From contig CM030943.1 in NCBI GenBank assembly GCA_018136815.1, forward strand, positions 2,955,003 to 3,019,002: 64,000 bases of DNA, given 5' to 3'. A program made the position numbers and the translations under genes. This DNA comes from Isochrysis galbana. Lineage: Eukaryota > Haptophyta > Isochrysidales > Isochrysidaceae. Position 1 is the first letter of the stretch, and each line of letters starts with the position of its first letter. Shown here piece after piece: positions 1 through 10,004 of this stretch. The notes beneath the pieces were generated by a model that was not told the DNA's origin, did not search any database, and worked only from the letters and a program-made list of their open reading frames with translations.

Positions 1-1404
1 CCTGGGCTACCACTTGACGGCCTGCCCGGTTGCCACCTGTCTGAGCTAGCGTTGCCACCACCACCCCCCTTGCGCAACTCGTCGATCCTAGACTTTATCT
101 TGGCTTCGCGGGCCGCCGCTCTCGCGAGCAGCTTGTTGGTGGAGTCCAGCGCGGATCTACGCGATAAGGCTTCTCGGCGCAGCTGCTTCTCCATCTCGCG
201 TGCCATGCCTCCCGAGCCGGAGTAGCTGCTGCTTCGCGCAGCCCAACTCGCGGCCTCAGCATCCGCCTTCTTGACCTCCACGGCGAGCGACAGTGCACGC
301 TCGCGCAGCGTTTGTTGGACGAAGCGAGCGGACCTGAGCGCGAGGGTGCATCCGACGAGGGACACGGCGTGGAGGAACATTTCAGGGAATGGTGTTGCTA
401 GCTCGTGGAAGCGCCTAGACGCACAGGCCACTTACGCAAGCTCCTCCTCGAGGACACCAACATCAGTCGAGCGGAGCATGTCGGCCAACTCGCCCGCGTC
501 CATCGGCGTCAGCTCCTCGAGCAGGGAAACCCAGCCGCCTGCGCCACCATCGCTGAGCGCCGAAAGCAGGTCGCCAAAGAAAGCGCCAAAAGAGTCGCCG
601 CCCACATCGTACTTGGCGTCCTCGGCGCGCCGGCGCGCCTCCCACTCGGCGCTCCACGCCGAAGAGCTTCCGCTGCGCGTGCGCCCAGCCGAGGAGGCGG
701 AGCTACCACGCGGCCTCGCGGACGTCGAGCCGTAGCCAGACCAGTTGCCAGAACGACGTTGTCTACAGGTACGCACACGGGCGGGTGAGTGGTGCACAAG
801 CTTGGTGAAGAAGCGAGGCGGAGCGCGCTCACCGGTCATATTTTGCGCGCTCTTCAGCGTTGGAGAGAACCGAGTAAGCCTCCGCCTTTCATGGGGTCGT
901 GGAAGGCGGGTGAGTGCAGGGGAGGCGCATGGAATCGTGTCATGGTGCCGACATGTGAGGCTGTGAGACATGCTGCGTGTGGTTTGGCAAGGCAGGCACG
1001 GAGGCGAGGGTAGCCATGATAGCCCGGCCCAGTGAGAGAGAGTGAAAGAGGAAGACACAGACAGACTTCTGGAAGCAGGTGCCGGCCCGCTCGCTCACCA
1101 CTCTGGCGAACTGTTGCTGTGCATCTGGCGCTTTGTTGACGTCGGGGTGCGAGCGGAGCGCCGCGCGGCGGTACGCTCGCTTGATCTCGGCGGCAGAGGC
1201 GGCCTCGCTCACGCCGAGCACGGAATAGAAGTCTGCATCCACGCTCAGCCTCGGTGGGCGAGCGCGCGTGGCGCGGAGCGGTGTCGCATAGACGTGCCAG
1301 AGCCGAGAGACGCCAGAGAGACCGGAGGGTCGAGAGAGACGAGAGAGGTGAGAGAGCGGCGGAGTCAGGCTGAGAGCGAGAAGCAGGAAGAGCGGTGGCG
1401 GCAT
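1..1404 (-). CDS. J-domain (DnaJ-like) protein, 5' part, four exons, runs off the window
   Basis: Likely Hsp70 co-chaperone. Exons read on the minus strand are 1404-1099, 885-833, 762-436 and 333-1 (open at the edge); donors are GTGAGC, GTGAGC and GTAAGT, acceptors AAAG, TGTAG and CTCAG, and all phases agree. The J-domain spans about residues 58-119: [13 protein letters not shown] at 86-88 (the Hsp70-stimulating motif), then [15 protein letters not shown] in exon 2. A Gly/Ser-rich stretch and a Lys/Arg/Glu-rich helical tail follow. The start at 1404 is chosen because it gives a hydrophobic leader ([13 protein letters not shown]) before the J-domain, resembling a signal peptide and possibly a plastid or secretory address; an in-frame ATG at 1467 is the alternative. 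The client and compartment cannot be told, and the C-terminus is missing. Confidence 0.85.
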
Positions 1405-1588
1405 GGATTGGGCGCTCGGCTTGGCTCTGCCGTAAGTGCTCCACTGAAAGCGCCGCCGGTCAGGCAAGCGAGGCCGAGGGAGGGAGGGAGGGAGGGAGGG
1501 AAAGACCGGGGGAGGCGGGAGGGAGCCGAGAACGCCGCCACCGCTTCCCCTCTTCAGCAGCTTTCGGAGTAAAGAATTAGTAAACCTA

Positions 1589-1667
1589 CATGATTCACCC
1601 TATGTACTTTACTCGCTATCTTCACCCTATGTACATGATTCACCCTATGTACTTTACTTGCTATCTC
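1589..1667. repeat. Short AT-rich tandem repeat
   Basis: A unit containing TTCACCCTATGTAC occurs three times (near 1592, 1621 and 1639), two of them followed by TTTACTCGCTATCT or a close variant. It abuts the TTAA hairpin motif at 1668. No coding potential was seen. Confidence 0.7.
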
Positions 1668-1715
1668 TTAAGAGGCGAAGCACCTTCGGAGGTGCTGCGC
1701 GCCGGTCCGGCGCTG
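1667..1715 (+). repeat. TTAA plus GAAGCACC/GGTGCTTC hairpin, piggyBac-like 5' end fragment
   Basis: CTCTTAAGAGGCGAAGCACC is followed by a GGTGCT arm. The same layout (CTCTTAA, then GAAGCACC, a short loop, GGTGCTTC) occurs at 6537-6574 and 36690-36733, in both cases just upstream of an ORF with an acidic N-terminus. Here no ORF follows, so this looks like an isolated end fragment. TTAA is the known piggyBac target; assignment to that family is inferred from the 6.5-9.5 kb copy. Confidence 0.5.
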
Positions 1716-2098
1716 CGCCTCGTCCACCCATGCCTCTCAGACCGCCTCATTGGGAGCTGTAGCGGTATGGGAGGGCGTCTCTATACCAATCCTAGGTAAT
1801 ATCCAAGACCTAACCCCTAGCTCGACGCGCACTGCGAGCTAGATCCCATTTTATATCACCTGAACGGCGCTGCGCGAGCGCCACGCGAAAGGTGCTTGAC
1901 CTGGTTGGAGCACCGGGCTTGCCTCACGCGTCCGCACGCACGCGCGCGCGTATCTGACCATCGCCCAAGCCCCCTCTTTCACTTCTGTCTCCACCCAGTG
2001 CCCAGAGATGCTCATCACGTGACAGCAACAGCACACTCACACACACATCGCTGCCCCTTGCGCAGGCGTCACGAATCTGGGCATGACTCCTCCTCCCA
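1716..2098. other. Intergenic, nothing recognised
   Basis: GC-moderate sequence with no conserved ORF, no tRNA fold and no repeat shared with the rest of the window that I could find. Confidence 0.5.
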
Positions 2099-2163
2099 CT
2101 GTCACGCTTAGAGGGTTAGACTAGCGGCTGGACCGCCGCTAGGGCTGAAGGGGGAGAGACGGA
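2099..2163 (+). repeat. Dispersed repeat with AGCGGC..GCCGCT hairpin, copy 1
   Basis: GTCACGCTTAGAGGGTTAG is followed by an AGCGGC-TGGACC-GCCGCT stem-loop and a purine-rich tail. Two further copies sit in tandem at 4421-4490 and 4522-4582. Confidence 0.75.
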
Positions 2164-2464
2164 GGTCGTTTGCCTTCATTTGGTACCCGGTCGGAAAAGG
2201 GCGCGCAGCCGCCCTTGCTGACCAAGCGACGTCCCCCCGCGAGCACCCCGAAGGAGAGGCCGAGCAGCACCACGTACGCGACGAGAACGCCGTCGCCTTG
2301 GCTCGGCATAAGGGCGCGTCCCGAGAGGCACCGGGCGTGCCGCGCACGAGCGCGTTGAGCGGATGCAGCGGAGCGAGGGCGAAGGCGACGATCCCGAGCG
2401 TGTGGTGCGAGAAGGGGGCACCCACGCCGACGGCGAGCGCGACGCCGGAACGTTGAAAAAAAAA

Positions 2465-2854
2465 ATGGACATACGGGTAAATATGCCATCGAAACGACTT
2501 TTGATTGCCCTCGCGGTGGTCGTCGCCACCGTGGTCGCCGCCATCGTTGTGGCGTTGGTACTCACGAATAAGAAGCAGCCAGACAGATGTAAGGATGTGG
2601 ATGGAGAGTGTGCAAACGATGGAGACTGTTGTCACGATCTCGTGTGTTCCGACCAAAAGTGCCGTACGGTCCCACCGTGTATCGAGAAACGGGGGGCGTG
2701 CAGTTATGGCGACGAGTGCTGTGAAGGACTTGAGTGCAATGACAACGGAGTGTGTGACACGCCATGCCGCGAGCCAGGATCGGTGTGCCAAACTAACTCA
2801 GAGTGCTGTGGTGAATACACGTGTCGTAGTGGTACCTGCAAATATGATGATTGA
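2465..2854 (+). CDS. Single-pass membrane protein with three cystine-knot-like repeats
   Basis: 129 residues. The chosen ATG follows an A-run and gives a short basic N-terminus, then a hydrophobic helix of about 23 residues (LLIALAVVVATVVAAIVVAL), suggesting a type II signal-anchor. The rest is three tandem repeats with the spacing C-x6-C-x5-CC-x4-C-x4/5-C, 18 Cys in all. That spacing is typical of the inhibitor cystine knot (knottin) fold, which occurs in protease inhibitors, signalling proteins and some toxins alike. No function can be assigned from spacing alone. An in-frame upstream ATG at 2363 would add 34 charged residues and is less likely. An open frame on the opposite strand across this region is treated as a shadow. 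The real product could be surface-displayed or released by proteolysis. Confidence 0.7.
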   Translation: MDIRVNMPSKRLLIALAVVVATVVAAIVVALVLTNKKQPDRCKDVDGECANDGDCCHDLVCSDQKCRTVPPCIEKRGACSYGDECCEGLECNDNGVCDTPCREPGSVCQTNSECCGEYTCRSGTCKYDD

Positions 2855-4403
2855 TTCACACGCACAGCTTTTAAAACCCGTAACGAAACACACACAAACC
2901 CAAATACACACGGACATACACGCTACGAGCCTTAAGGATCCTCTCACTGTCCAGTAAGAGGAATCGTTCAGAATTTGTTGGTCACTCGAGTTCGATGCTC
3001 AGGTCATGCAGCTCCCTTTCGATCCCGGGCCGTCGCGCCGCACGGCCACATGAGGAGCTGCACCTCCAGGCGTCCAAGCGAGCGCTTCTCGACGTCAATC
3101 GGGCCGTGGCCGTGGCCCTGGGCGTCGGGCCGGATCGAATCGAGGCATTCCTGCGGTGCGAGGGGCCAGGACGGGTTAGTACGAGTGTGTGCGACCCTCA
3201 AGAACCAGCGTGCGACCTACTCATAGTTGTTGCGTCAGCTCGCGAGCTCGCAGGGTTTTGGAGCTTACACTGATATCAGTACCTTGTATCAGCTTGCAAG
3301 CTGCAACAACAAAACTGACGTCCTAAAAACAAAACTGCCGGCGCCGCGCCGCCGCTAATGCCTTGCCACGCTCGCGAGGGGACTACAGCCACAGAGTGCG
3401 AGCGATGCGCAATGGGAGTATGCGAGTGCAATTGAACCTCCACCTCACTCTCACTCTTCAGAAGTGGGAGGATCTGCACAGTAATCCACTGGGGCAAGAA
3501 TCCTCAAAAATGGGGCGTTGATGATAATCTGACAGAGCCCAGCCCACTCCCTGCTACAGATCCAAAAAAGACGCTCGCCCAGGAAAGACCTTCATCGGAT
3601 ACCAAAAAAACTCCCAACGGCTTCGAACCGCGCACTTCTGGCGACCTGCACATACGTGAACTTCAATGAGCCACTACGACCAGAACTTCGACAGAATGCA
3701 ACTAACCAAACCAAGTACTTTTGTCTTCTAGGCGGCCCCGCCCTCCTGCATCATTCTGTCATGAGTTCTTTCTCCCAGTTTCTGGAGGGTAGCCGAGCAG
3801 AGCGGAGCGCAGCGGCCTCGCTCGCAGGGGTATGCAGAGCTCTGAGGCCTGCGGCCTGCGGTCGTACGTACTGGTACTAGTACTACTACAACTAAAAGTA
3901 AAAAGTAAAAATATCGCTATGTTGTCGTTTTAATTCTATCTGTTAGCTGAGAGGTGATATCAGTGATCTGCCTCAATTGAGCTCTTACTAATATCAGAAA
4001 GCTGATATTAGTACTGATACAACAACTATGGACCTACTAGTCACCCCCCACCCTGCTCGCGAGAGCTCTGGGCTCTGCATGGCCACCACCTCCAGGCCAT
4101 TCTTCGGCCGATCGCGGGCGATCGGACGTCGCGGAAGCTCCGCGTTTCTAATACTGATGCGCCCCACATTCACCACTCTGATTCCCTTCCGTGAGCGCCC
4201 GCCCCAATCTCCCAAAATAGCCCGCCACGCGCGGGGGAAGGGAGGGGGGTCCCTCACCGACGCCATTGCCCTTCGTGGGGTGGGAGGGGGTCGTTCGGAG
4301 GGGGGAGGGAGTTGGCGGGGCAGGTAGGGGGGGACCCTAAGGAATCCTTGGACACCCAGGGGAGGTGGGAAATAGTGGTTAAAATGAGTGAGTGACCGGG
4401 CTA
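2855..4403. other. Intergenic stretch without recognisable genes
   Basis: About 1.5 kb with no conserved ORF. It contains the perfect palindrome ACTGATATCAGT near 3269-3280 and related TGATATCA/CTGATATTAGTA words near 3955-4020, so the two spots may be decayed ends of one element. A GGTTCGAA-like word followed by T7 on the minus strand (3600-3640) does not fold as a tRNA. Confidence 0.5.
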
Positions 4404-4582
4404 CCTCTTGACTTGGTCCACTGTCACCCTTAGAGGGTTAGACTAGCGGCTGGACCGCCGCTAGGGCGGAAGGGGGAGAGACGGAGGAGAGAGTCGCCCG
4501 CGCGCCTCTTGACTTGGTCCACTGTCACCCTTAGAGGGTTAGACTAGCGGCTGGACCGCCGCTAGGGCGGAAGGGGGAGAGA
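4404..4582 (+). repeat. Tandem pair of the dispersed hairpin repeat, period 101 bp
   Basis: CTCTTGACTTGGTCCACTGT followed by the CACCCTTAGAGGGTTAG hairpin unit occurs at about 4404 and 4505. The core matches the single copy at 2099-2163. The second copy ends at the eS8 upstream tract. Confidence 0.8.
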
Positions 4583-4618
4583 GAGAGTCGCCGATGCGCC
4601 GCCCCCTCTCGAAAAGAG

Positions 4619-5100
4619 GCGCAGCGAGGGCCCCTCCCCTCCCCTCCCTCCCCTCTCCCCCTCTCCCCCTCTCTCCCCTCTCCCCCTCTCTCCCCTCCCC
4701 CCCCCCCCCTCTCTCCCTCTCTCTCCTCCCCTCCCCCCCCCCCCCCCTCTCTCCCCTCTCTCCCCTCTCCCCTCTCTCTCCCCTCTCTTTTCCCCTCCCC
4801 CTCTCCCCTTTCTTCCCCTCCCCCCTCTCTCCACCTTTCCCCCTCCCTCCCCCCCCTCTCCCCTCCCCCTCCCCCTCCGGGCGCCAGTTTTGACCGCAGC
4901 TATCCCTCCCCCCCCCCCCCCCCCCCGCCGCCGCGTGGCCTCCCCCCCCCCCCCCCCCCCCTCCCCCCCCCCCCCCTCCCCTCCCCTCTCCCCGGCCGCG
5001 TCTCCCTCTCCGCCCCCCCACACACCCCTTCCCCCGCCGCGCGCCCCTTCCCTTCCGCTCTCCCCCACTCCTCCCCCCCCACAGCCCTTCACCTCCAGCC
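4619..5100 (+). promoter_or_regulatory. Long pyrimidine-rich tract directly upstream of the eS8 start
   Basis: About 480 bp of nearly pure C and T on the sense strand, ending at CCAGCC just before the ATG at 5101. It contains long C-runs (around 4910-4980). A pyrimidine-rich 5' UTR would fit a TOP-type ribosomal protein mRNA, but similar tracts precede other host genes here, so a general promoter, UTR or intron feature is as likely. Confidence 0.55.
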
Positions 5101-6038
5101 ATGGGCATCTCTCGCGACTCGCAGCACAAGCGCCGGCTCACCGGTGGCAAACGACCCCACCATCACAAGAAGCGCAAGCACGAGATGGGCCGCCAGATGG
5201 CGATGACCAAGATTGGCCCCAAGCGCATCCACCCTGTCCGCTGCCGTGGGGGGAACATGAAGTTCCGAGGCATCAGGCTTGACACAGGCAACTACTCGTG
5301 GGGGTCAGAGGTCTGCACGCGCAAGACGCGCATCTTGGACGTCGTCTACAACGCGTCCAACAACGAGCTTGTCCGCACCAAGACCCTTGTGAAGGGCGCT
5401 ATCGTCCAAGTCGACGCTACGTGAGCATCCACCCCGCCCCAGCGGCGCGAGTGGTCCGGGGAGCGAGGGGCGTGGTAGCTAGTGAGGGAAACCCATCTCA
5501 TCCCCGCGTCGGCGTCCACTCCAGAGCGGTGCTTCTGCCAAGCGCTCGGAGCGGTGCTCACCTTGCCATGCCATTGTTGGGCGCAGGCCATTCCGTCAGT
5601 GGTACGAGGCGCATTATGGGTCCACGTTGGGTAGGAAGCGTAAGGACAAGTCGGGCGAAGAGGGCGAGCCGGCGGCTCCTGTGAAGCGCTCCAACTCTGT
5701 GCGCCCGCCCACCGCCCCATTTTCTGTCTGCCCTCCAATGACAGTGCATGAGGCGGCGGCAGACACTCCTATGTGACACAGCACTTGAAGCTTTCCCCAA
5801 TGCGTGAGCCACCTCTCACCCGCATCTGCGTGCTCGACCTGTGTAGGTGCAAAAGAAGGTTGCGGCCCGCCAGGCGGAGAAGGTCATCGACCCCAATATC
5901 AACTCGCAATTTGACACCGGCCGCCTGCTTGCGTGCATCTCATCGCGCCCTGGCCAATGCGGTCGCTGTGATGGCTACATCCTTGAGGGCAAGGAGCTGG
6001 AGTTCTACGTGAAGAAGATGGCTCGCAAGAAGAAGTAA
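5101..6038 (+). CDS. RPS8: 40S ribosomal protein eS8 (RPS8)
   Basis: Small-subunit ribosomal protein. Three exons, 5101-5420, 5587-5698 and 5847-6038, with donors GTGAGC and GTGCGC and acceptors GCGCAG and TGTAG. The phases agree and the spliced product is 207 residues, the usual eS8 length. It starts [18 protein letters not shown], a hallmark of the family, continues through the conserved [25 protein letters not shown] and [10 protein letters not shown] regions, and ends with [20 protein letters not shown] and a basic tail. The 5' end abuts the pyrimidine-rich tract. Nothing is unusual in the protein itself. Confidence 0.97.
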
Positions 6039-6536
6039 TCATTCTTTGCCGTTTCCCTAGAGCCGTAGACTTATCGCCCGATCGCCCGTGGTTTCCCCCT
6101 ACCGGGCATGCCACACTTGGGGAGGGCAACCTGAGGAGGACTTGGCGCGGTGCCCCGCTCGCAGAGGGCAACGGATCCCCACGGTGGCGGCGCTGTCTAC
6201 TCCCGGTGCTTGGCTTTCGCTTTGGCAGCCACGGTTGGCGGTGCGCAAACTGAGCACAACGTACGCGACTCAGGTTGTGAGCGTCGCTTATCTTAAGAGG
6301 TGTCTGCTGCTTGCGTTTGTGCCGCTTCCATGACCGAGCTGTGAGACTGAGTGACATGGGTCAGTGCCTAGCTTCATGTTTATGGGTCCGCGTCAGCTCC
6401 CGAGAGGATGCTGGAAACCTCATGGGCAAGAAAATTTCTCAATGCACTCACTGAAGACGATAAAGGTAGACTAAAGCTAAAGATAAGTACGAACCTCAGC
6501 CTCGTGGAAACCTCATAGTCATAGTGAATATTTAAT
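6039..6536. other. Intergenic region downstream of eS8
   Basis: No conserved ORF or shared repeat seen. It ends at the TTAA-bearing end of the piggyBac-like element. Confidence 0.5.
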
Positions 6537-6588
6537 ATCTCTTAAGCGGCGGGGGGAAGCACCCGCGAAGGTGCTTCGACGTGCCCAC

Positions 6589-7242
6589 ATGGCCCCCACC
6601 ATCGCGGTGGCCCCCGATGGCTTGGAGCCGGAGGAGATGGGCGGGGATGTGCCCATGGGTCTCGAGGTCGACGCTTATCCATCGGATGACGACGAACCGC
6701 CCGACAATTCCGACCCCTACACATTTGCGGGTGACGACGACGAGGAGGAGGGCGTCGAGGATGCCATCGAGGTGGAGGTGGAAGTGGGGCGCGACGTGAC
6801 AGCCTCTCAGAGCGAGAATGATGGAGATGCCACACCATCCATGGGGAACGGTTGCGCGCCGGCTGTTGGCCACGTCCTGCAAGCCTGTGCGGGTCTTGGA
6901 GCTGACAGCCCTACCACGGCGCCCGCTGTGGTTACGGCGGAAGCGCAAAGAAGCTCCCGGCCACCAGGTCTCGAGACGCTCACCGTCGATGCTGTGGCGC
7001 AGCTGAAGGTGTCGGAGCTCAAGATGCACCTCATGTGGCGTGCCCTCCCAGTCTACGGCGACAAGGCTACGCTCGCCAGCCGCCTTCGAGACGGTCTCGA
7101 ACAAGGCGCACGTCTTCTGCAGACGATCACTTCTCGGGCGACTACCAGCGCTGCAGGCGGCAAGAAGCTAGAGGCATGGAACTGGGTGCCCCTCAGTGTT
7201 GCCCGCCCTATCCCTCGCCCCGCAATCAACCTACTTTTATAA
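6589..7242 (+). CDS. Acidic N-terminal region plus SAP domain, probable transposase N-terminus
   Basis: 217 residues from the first ATG. Residues about 1-75 are strongly acidic, with PSDDDEPPDNSDPYTF and a run of Asp/Glu. This is shared in pattern with the ORF at 36753 (PSDDEVPPENPEPYLF). Residues about 130-170 fit a SAP DNA-binding motif: VAQLKVSELKMHL, then LPVYGDKATLASRL, ending with a helix. The last 15 or so residues come from a dispersed repeat (also at 23846), so the frame was truncated by insertion. PiggyBac transposases often start with an acidic region; a SAP domain there is unusual. It is an inference that this ORF and the transposase half at 8223-9466 were once one gene. Confidence 0.55.
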   Translation: MAPTIAVAPDGLEPEEMGGDVPMGLEVDAYPSDDDEPPDNSDPYTFAGDDDEEEGVEDAIEVEVEVGRDVTASQSENDGDATPSMGNGCAPAVGHVLQACAGLGADSPTTAPAVVTAEAQRSSRPPGLETLTVDAVAQLKVSELKMHLMWRALPVYGDKATLASRLRDGLEQGARLLQTITSRATTSAAGGKKLEAWNWVPLSVARPIPRPAINLLL

Positions 7243-7385
7243 GTGGGGGTCAATGGGGGCCTCGCGCCCCCCTCTCTCCATCGCGGACACCCCCCGGGGT
7301 GGGCCCGTACATTCAACCCCAGCCCCTGCCCTCTGGCAGGGGCAGGGCACTCATCAATTCAGCCCAGACCCCTAGTGGGCGCGGG
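7226..7385 (+). repeat. Dispersed about 160-bp repeat, copy 1
   Basis: Starts CAACCTACTTTTATAAGTGG and ends CCCAGACCCCTAGTGG. A second copy in the same orientation lies at 23846-24016. It interrupts the SAP ORF. Confidence 0.8.
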
Positions 7386-8136
7386 TCGCGAGCCGCACTC
7401 CCAGGCCCGCATGGGCCTGCTCTCGTACTGACTCCCCCCCCATCCCTGGTCGCCAGGCAGACAGGGGCCTCAGGGCTGCACCCAAGGCCAGCGAGGCGAG
7501 CGAGGGAGAGGCAGGGGGGGCCAGGGGCTGAGCCCCAGCCTCCACTGCCCCCTGAGCTGCCCCTGCTGGTCCTCTGGGCGCCCCTGAAGGACCTCTGAGA
7601 GCAGGCCATGGCGCGCCGCATGGCGACGCGCCGCAGGGACCGGGGCGGAAGAGAATGGAACGAGGGAGAGGGGGGGATTTGCACCCCCCCCGATGGAGTG
7701 TGGTGAGAAACGAGACCCATTTGCGTTAGCAAATGGGCGGAGGGGGGCGGCTGGCGACAGGAGGAAGAGGAGGAGGGAGAGACTCAAGACGCCTACGGGA
7801 ACCACTGTGGCAGGTATCTCGAGGCGCAGTCTTTTATTTCTCGAGGACAGCTCGCGGCGAGAGCTGTAAGGGCCGTTCTTTTTTGACGAGAGGTTCCCCC
7901 CCCCCCCCCGGTGCTTTTTCCCGGAGAGTCGGCCGGCGTCGACCGGTCCGCCTCAATGGGTTTTCCCCCATTTTAACTTGTGGGGAGTTAGAATGGGAGC
8001 CGGGGGCATGCGAGGGGGGAGATGTGGAGGGGTGCATAGTACATAGTAGTATGTATCTGTGACAACAGCATGCGCAAGGTGTACGGGCAGGTGCGCTGAG
8101 GGCTGTCGTGTTAGTACCGGGCTAGTGAGAGTAGTG
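7386..8136. repeat. GC-rich repeat DNA, partly an inverted match to 24950-25100
   Basis: The minus-strand sequence of about 7410-7625 (CCAGCAGGGGCAGCTCAGGG and flanks) resembles the plus strand near 24990-25100. No coding function seen. Several C and G homopolymers. Confidence 0.45.
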
Positions 8137-8222
8137 GTAAAACTATTGTTATAGTTTGAACTATGGAGCGTGCCGCGACCGCTCCCGAGCCCCAGGCGAC
8201 CCTCGCCACCGCGCCCCGGTGT
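8137..8222 (+). repeat. 5' end of a non-LTR-type element, fused to the piggyBac remnant
   Basis: AAACTATTGTTATAGTTTG then the start ATGGAGCGTGCCGCGACC. The same 5' end occurs at 31490, 32967, 44450 and (minus) 39457, with a fragment at 13018. Here it stops abruptly in GCGCCCCGG and continues as piggyBac coding sequence. Confidence 0.7.
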
Positions 8223-9466
8223 ACGATACCGCAGAAAAGGCGCACAAAGACATTGATGTATTGCGGTTGGAAATAATTCACGACTACAATCAGCATATGA
8301 ATAACGTGGACCGTTTCGATCAATTATCTCATTATTACAACCTGGACGGCATGGGTTGGCGCGATCGTAAGTGGTGGCATCCCGTCTTCAAGGGCTTGTT
8401 GAAAGCTTGCTGCGACAATGCATATTGCCTCTACAAGAAGCAGTTCGAACTTGAAAAAGCGGCGGAGATCGTGGCTATCCAAGCACTGCTCAATATGGGT
8501 ACAGCGCTATCTGACTCCCCAGCTAGCAATACTCGCAGGTGAATGTGGGTGTGAATTTTCGCCTTTCCGAAACACAGACACAACGTCACAACAACTCACA
8601 AAAGCCCAATATCAAAATGCAATACTCAGCCGTTCCAGGGGCTCGCGACGCCACAGACACACACCGGTACTAATTCGTCGCTTGGCCATTGCAAATACGC
8701 TGTTACACTTCACACCTCTACCCCTCCACTCAGAATTGAAGCCATAAAGGAGAAGGAAAAGAGAATCCAACGGAAGAAGCACATGTCACACTTTCATTTT
8801 CTCGAGAAGATTTCGGAGGGTTTGTTCATCGAGGGCCTGAACCATGGCCGGCCCGAGGCCGAGCACATAAAGCTCGACGAGTACACCGCCGAACAGCTTG
8901 CGGAGCTTGTCGAAACGACGAAGCGTCGATGCCAGCGCCCTCGAGTGAGGAACCCGCGTCAAAATGTGTTCGAAGATTTCCTATGCGCACAGGGTGAGGA
9001 CCTACGTGAGCACAGCATCAGGTCAGTGCCAAAGTGGGCGGTTGAGCGGGGCCGCGCCTACTGCGCCTTCGGAGCCTGCCCTGATGCAGCGAGCAAGGCC
9101 AGCAGCTCGTCTCACAGGCACAAGCAAGCACCGCGTGCAAAAGCAGGCTCAGGTGTGTGGTGCACGCGGTGCAATCGTGCGTTCCATCCAGCGTGCTACA
9201 CCATTTACCATCGCGGCGCACAATCGTTCGACGAGCTCGCCGTCAAGACGCCGCCTGCCAACAAGAAGTCGAATAAAGCTGCGGGCTCATCGCGAGGCGC
9301 CAAGAGGCGCCTCATGGACTCCGACTCCGAAGACAACTCGATTGAGCCGCAGTCGTGGGGCGCTCCACAACCCACGATCCCATGCATCCAGGCGAAGCTT
9401 TTGACCGAGAACGAGAGAAAGCAGAGAATTATAACGATAAATGCCGAACGACGAAGAGAAGCCTAA
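8223..9466 (+). pseudogene. PiggyBac transposase, C-terminal half
   Basis: Frame 1 (to 8542) contains IIHDYNQHMNNVDRFDQL, which fits the piggyBac catalytic block around the last catalytic Asp (YNxxMxxVDxxDQ), followed by RKWWHPVFKGLLKACCDNAYCLYK, also typical. A 39-nt GT-AG segment (8539-8577) would join it in frame to an open frame running from about 8578 to 9466; it may be an intron or decay. The second part ends with a Cys-rich module (CAFGAC ... WCTRCNRAFHPACY) like the zinc-binding C-terminus of piggyBac transposases. The N-terminal catalytic residues are absent, so it cannot be active. Confidence 0.75.
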
Positions 9467-9492
9467 CGAGTGTCGATTCGCGAATGCGACAG
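9400..9492 (+). repeat. Shared element tail, copy 1
   Basis: Contains AATTATAACGATAAATGCCG and ends TTCGCGAATGCGACA. Copies: 24024-24108 (minus) and 32382-32482 (plus). Here it also encodes the last residues and stop of the transposase frame. Confidence 0.8.
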
Positions 9493-9495
9493 AGA

Positions 9496-10004
9496 GTCTC
9501 CCGCGCTCGCCGATTCCCTTCCGTTCCTCCAGCGCTCGCCCCCTCCCGTTCCATTAGTTTCCCCTATGTTTCCATAGTTTCCGAGTGGTTCTTCCGTCGC
9601 CCCGTGTTCATACGCCGTCTCTTCTTCTAGCTGCTTCCCGCGACAGCGTTGGGACGCCCCGTTCGTGCCCCCTTCTGTCCCCTCGCCTGCTCCCGTTCGT
9701 CATGCCCGGCCATGGATCGCCCGTACCGTCCCGTGTGCTCCCGTCTCCTGTTGCTTCCGGTCGCTCGTCCCGTTCCTCTCGTCTCGCGATTCATACATCC
9801 CATGTCCCATGTTACAGACTCACAACTCACAACCACAACCAAGGCTAGGGCAGGGTTAAAGGTGCGGGCCATCAAAAGTCCTAGTGCACCACCCGAACAA
9901 GGGAGAAATTATACCCCCGCAAATATACACATTATACTTACTAGAGTATTCAACCCCCCTTTCCGACCCCCCCCCCCCCACACACACATTCAATTGCATC
10001 GTGA
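9496..10004. other. Intergenic, nothing recognised
   Basis: CT-rich but not a pure tract. No conserved ORF found. Confidence 0.45.

Larger units (their letters stand above)
6537..9495 (+). mobile_element. Degenerate, composite piggyBac-like element
   Basis: The left end is CTCTTAA followed by the GAAGCACC/GGTGCTTC hairpin (TTAA is the piggyBac target). It is followed by an acidic SAP-domain ORF (6589-7242), then about 0.9 kb of other repeats (7226-8136), a fragment of non-LTR 5' end (8137-8222) and the C-terminal half of a piggyBac transposase (8223-9466). The N-terminal part of the transposase catalytic domain is missing, so the copy is dead. A matching right TIR with TTAA was not found, and the right border is set by a tail shared with 24024-24108 and 32382-32482. 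Confidence 0.6.

Noticed and set aside
2108-2791. Long minus-strand open frame opposite the cystine-knot gene
   Set aside because: Composition and motifs support the plus-strand gene; the antisense frame shows no family and follows from codon structure. Part of it (2140-2460) might be a decayed membrane-protein fragment, but I could not support it.
3600-3680. tRNA-like B box (GGTTCGAA) followed by T7 on the minus strand
   Set aside because: No acceptor or anticodon stem pairs at the right spacing; not a tRNA. Could be a worn SINE piece.
4539-5150. Gly/Arg/Glu-rich minus-strand frames opposite the eS8 tract
   Set aside because: Low-complexity artefact of the polypyrimidine tract.
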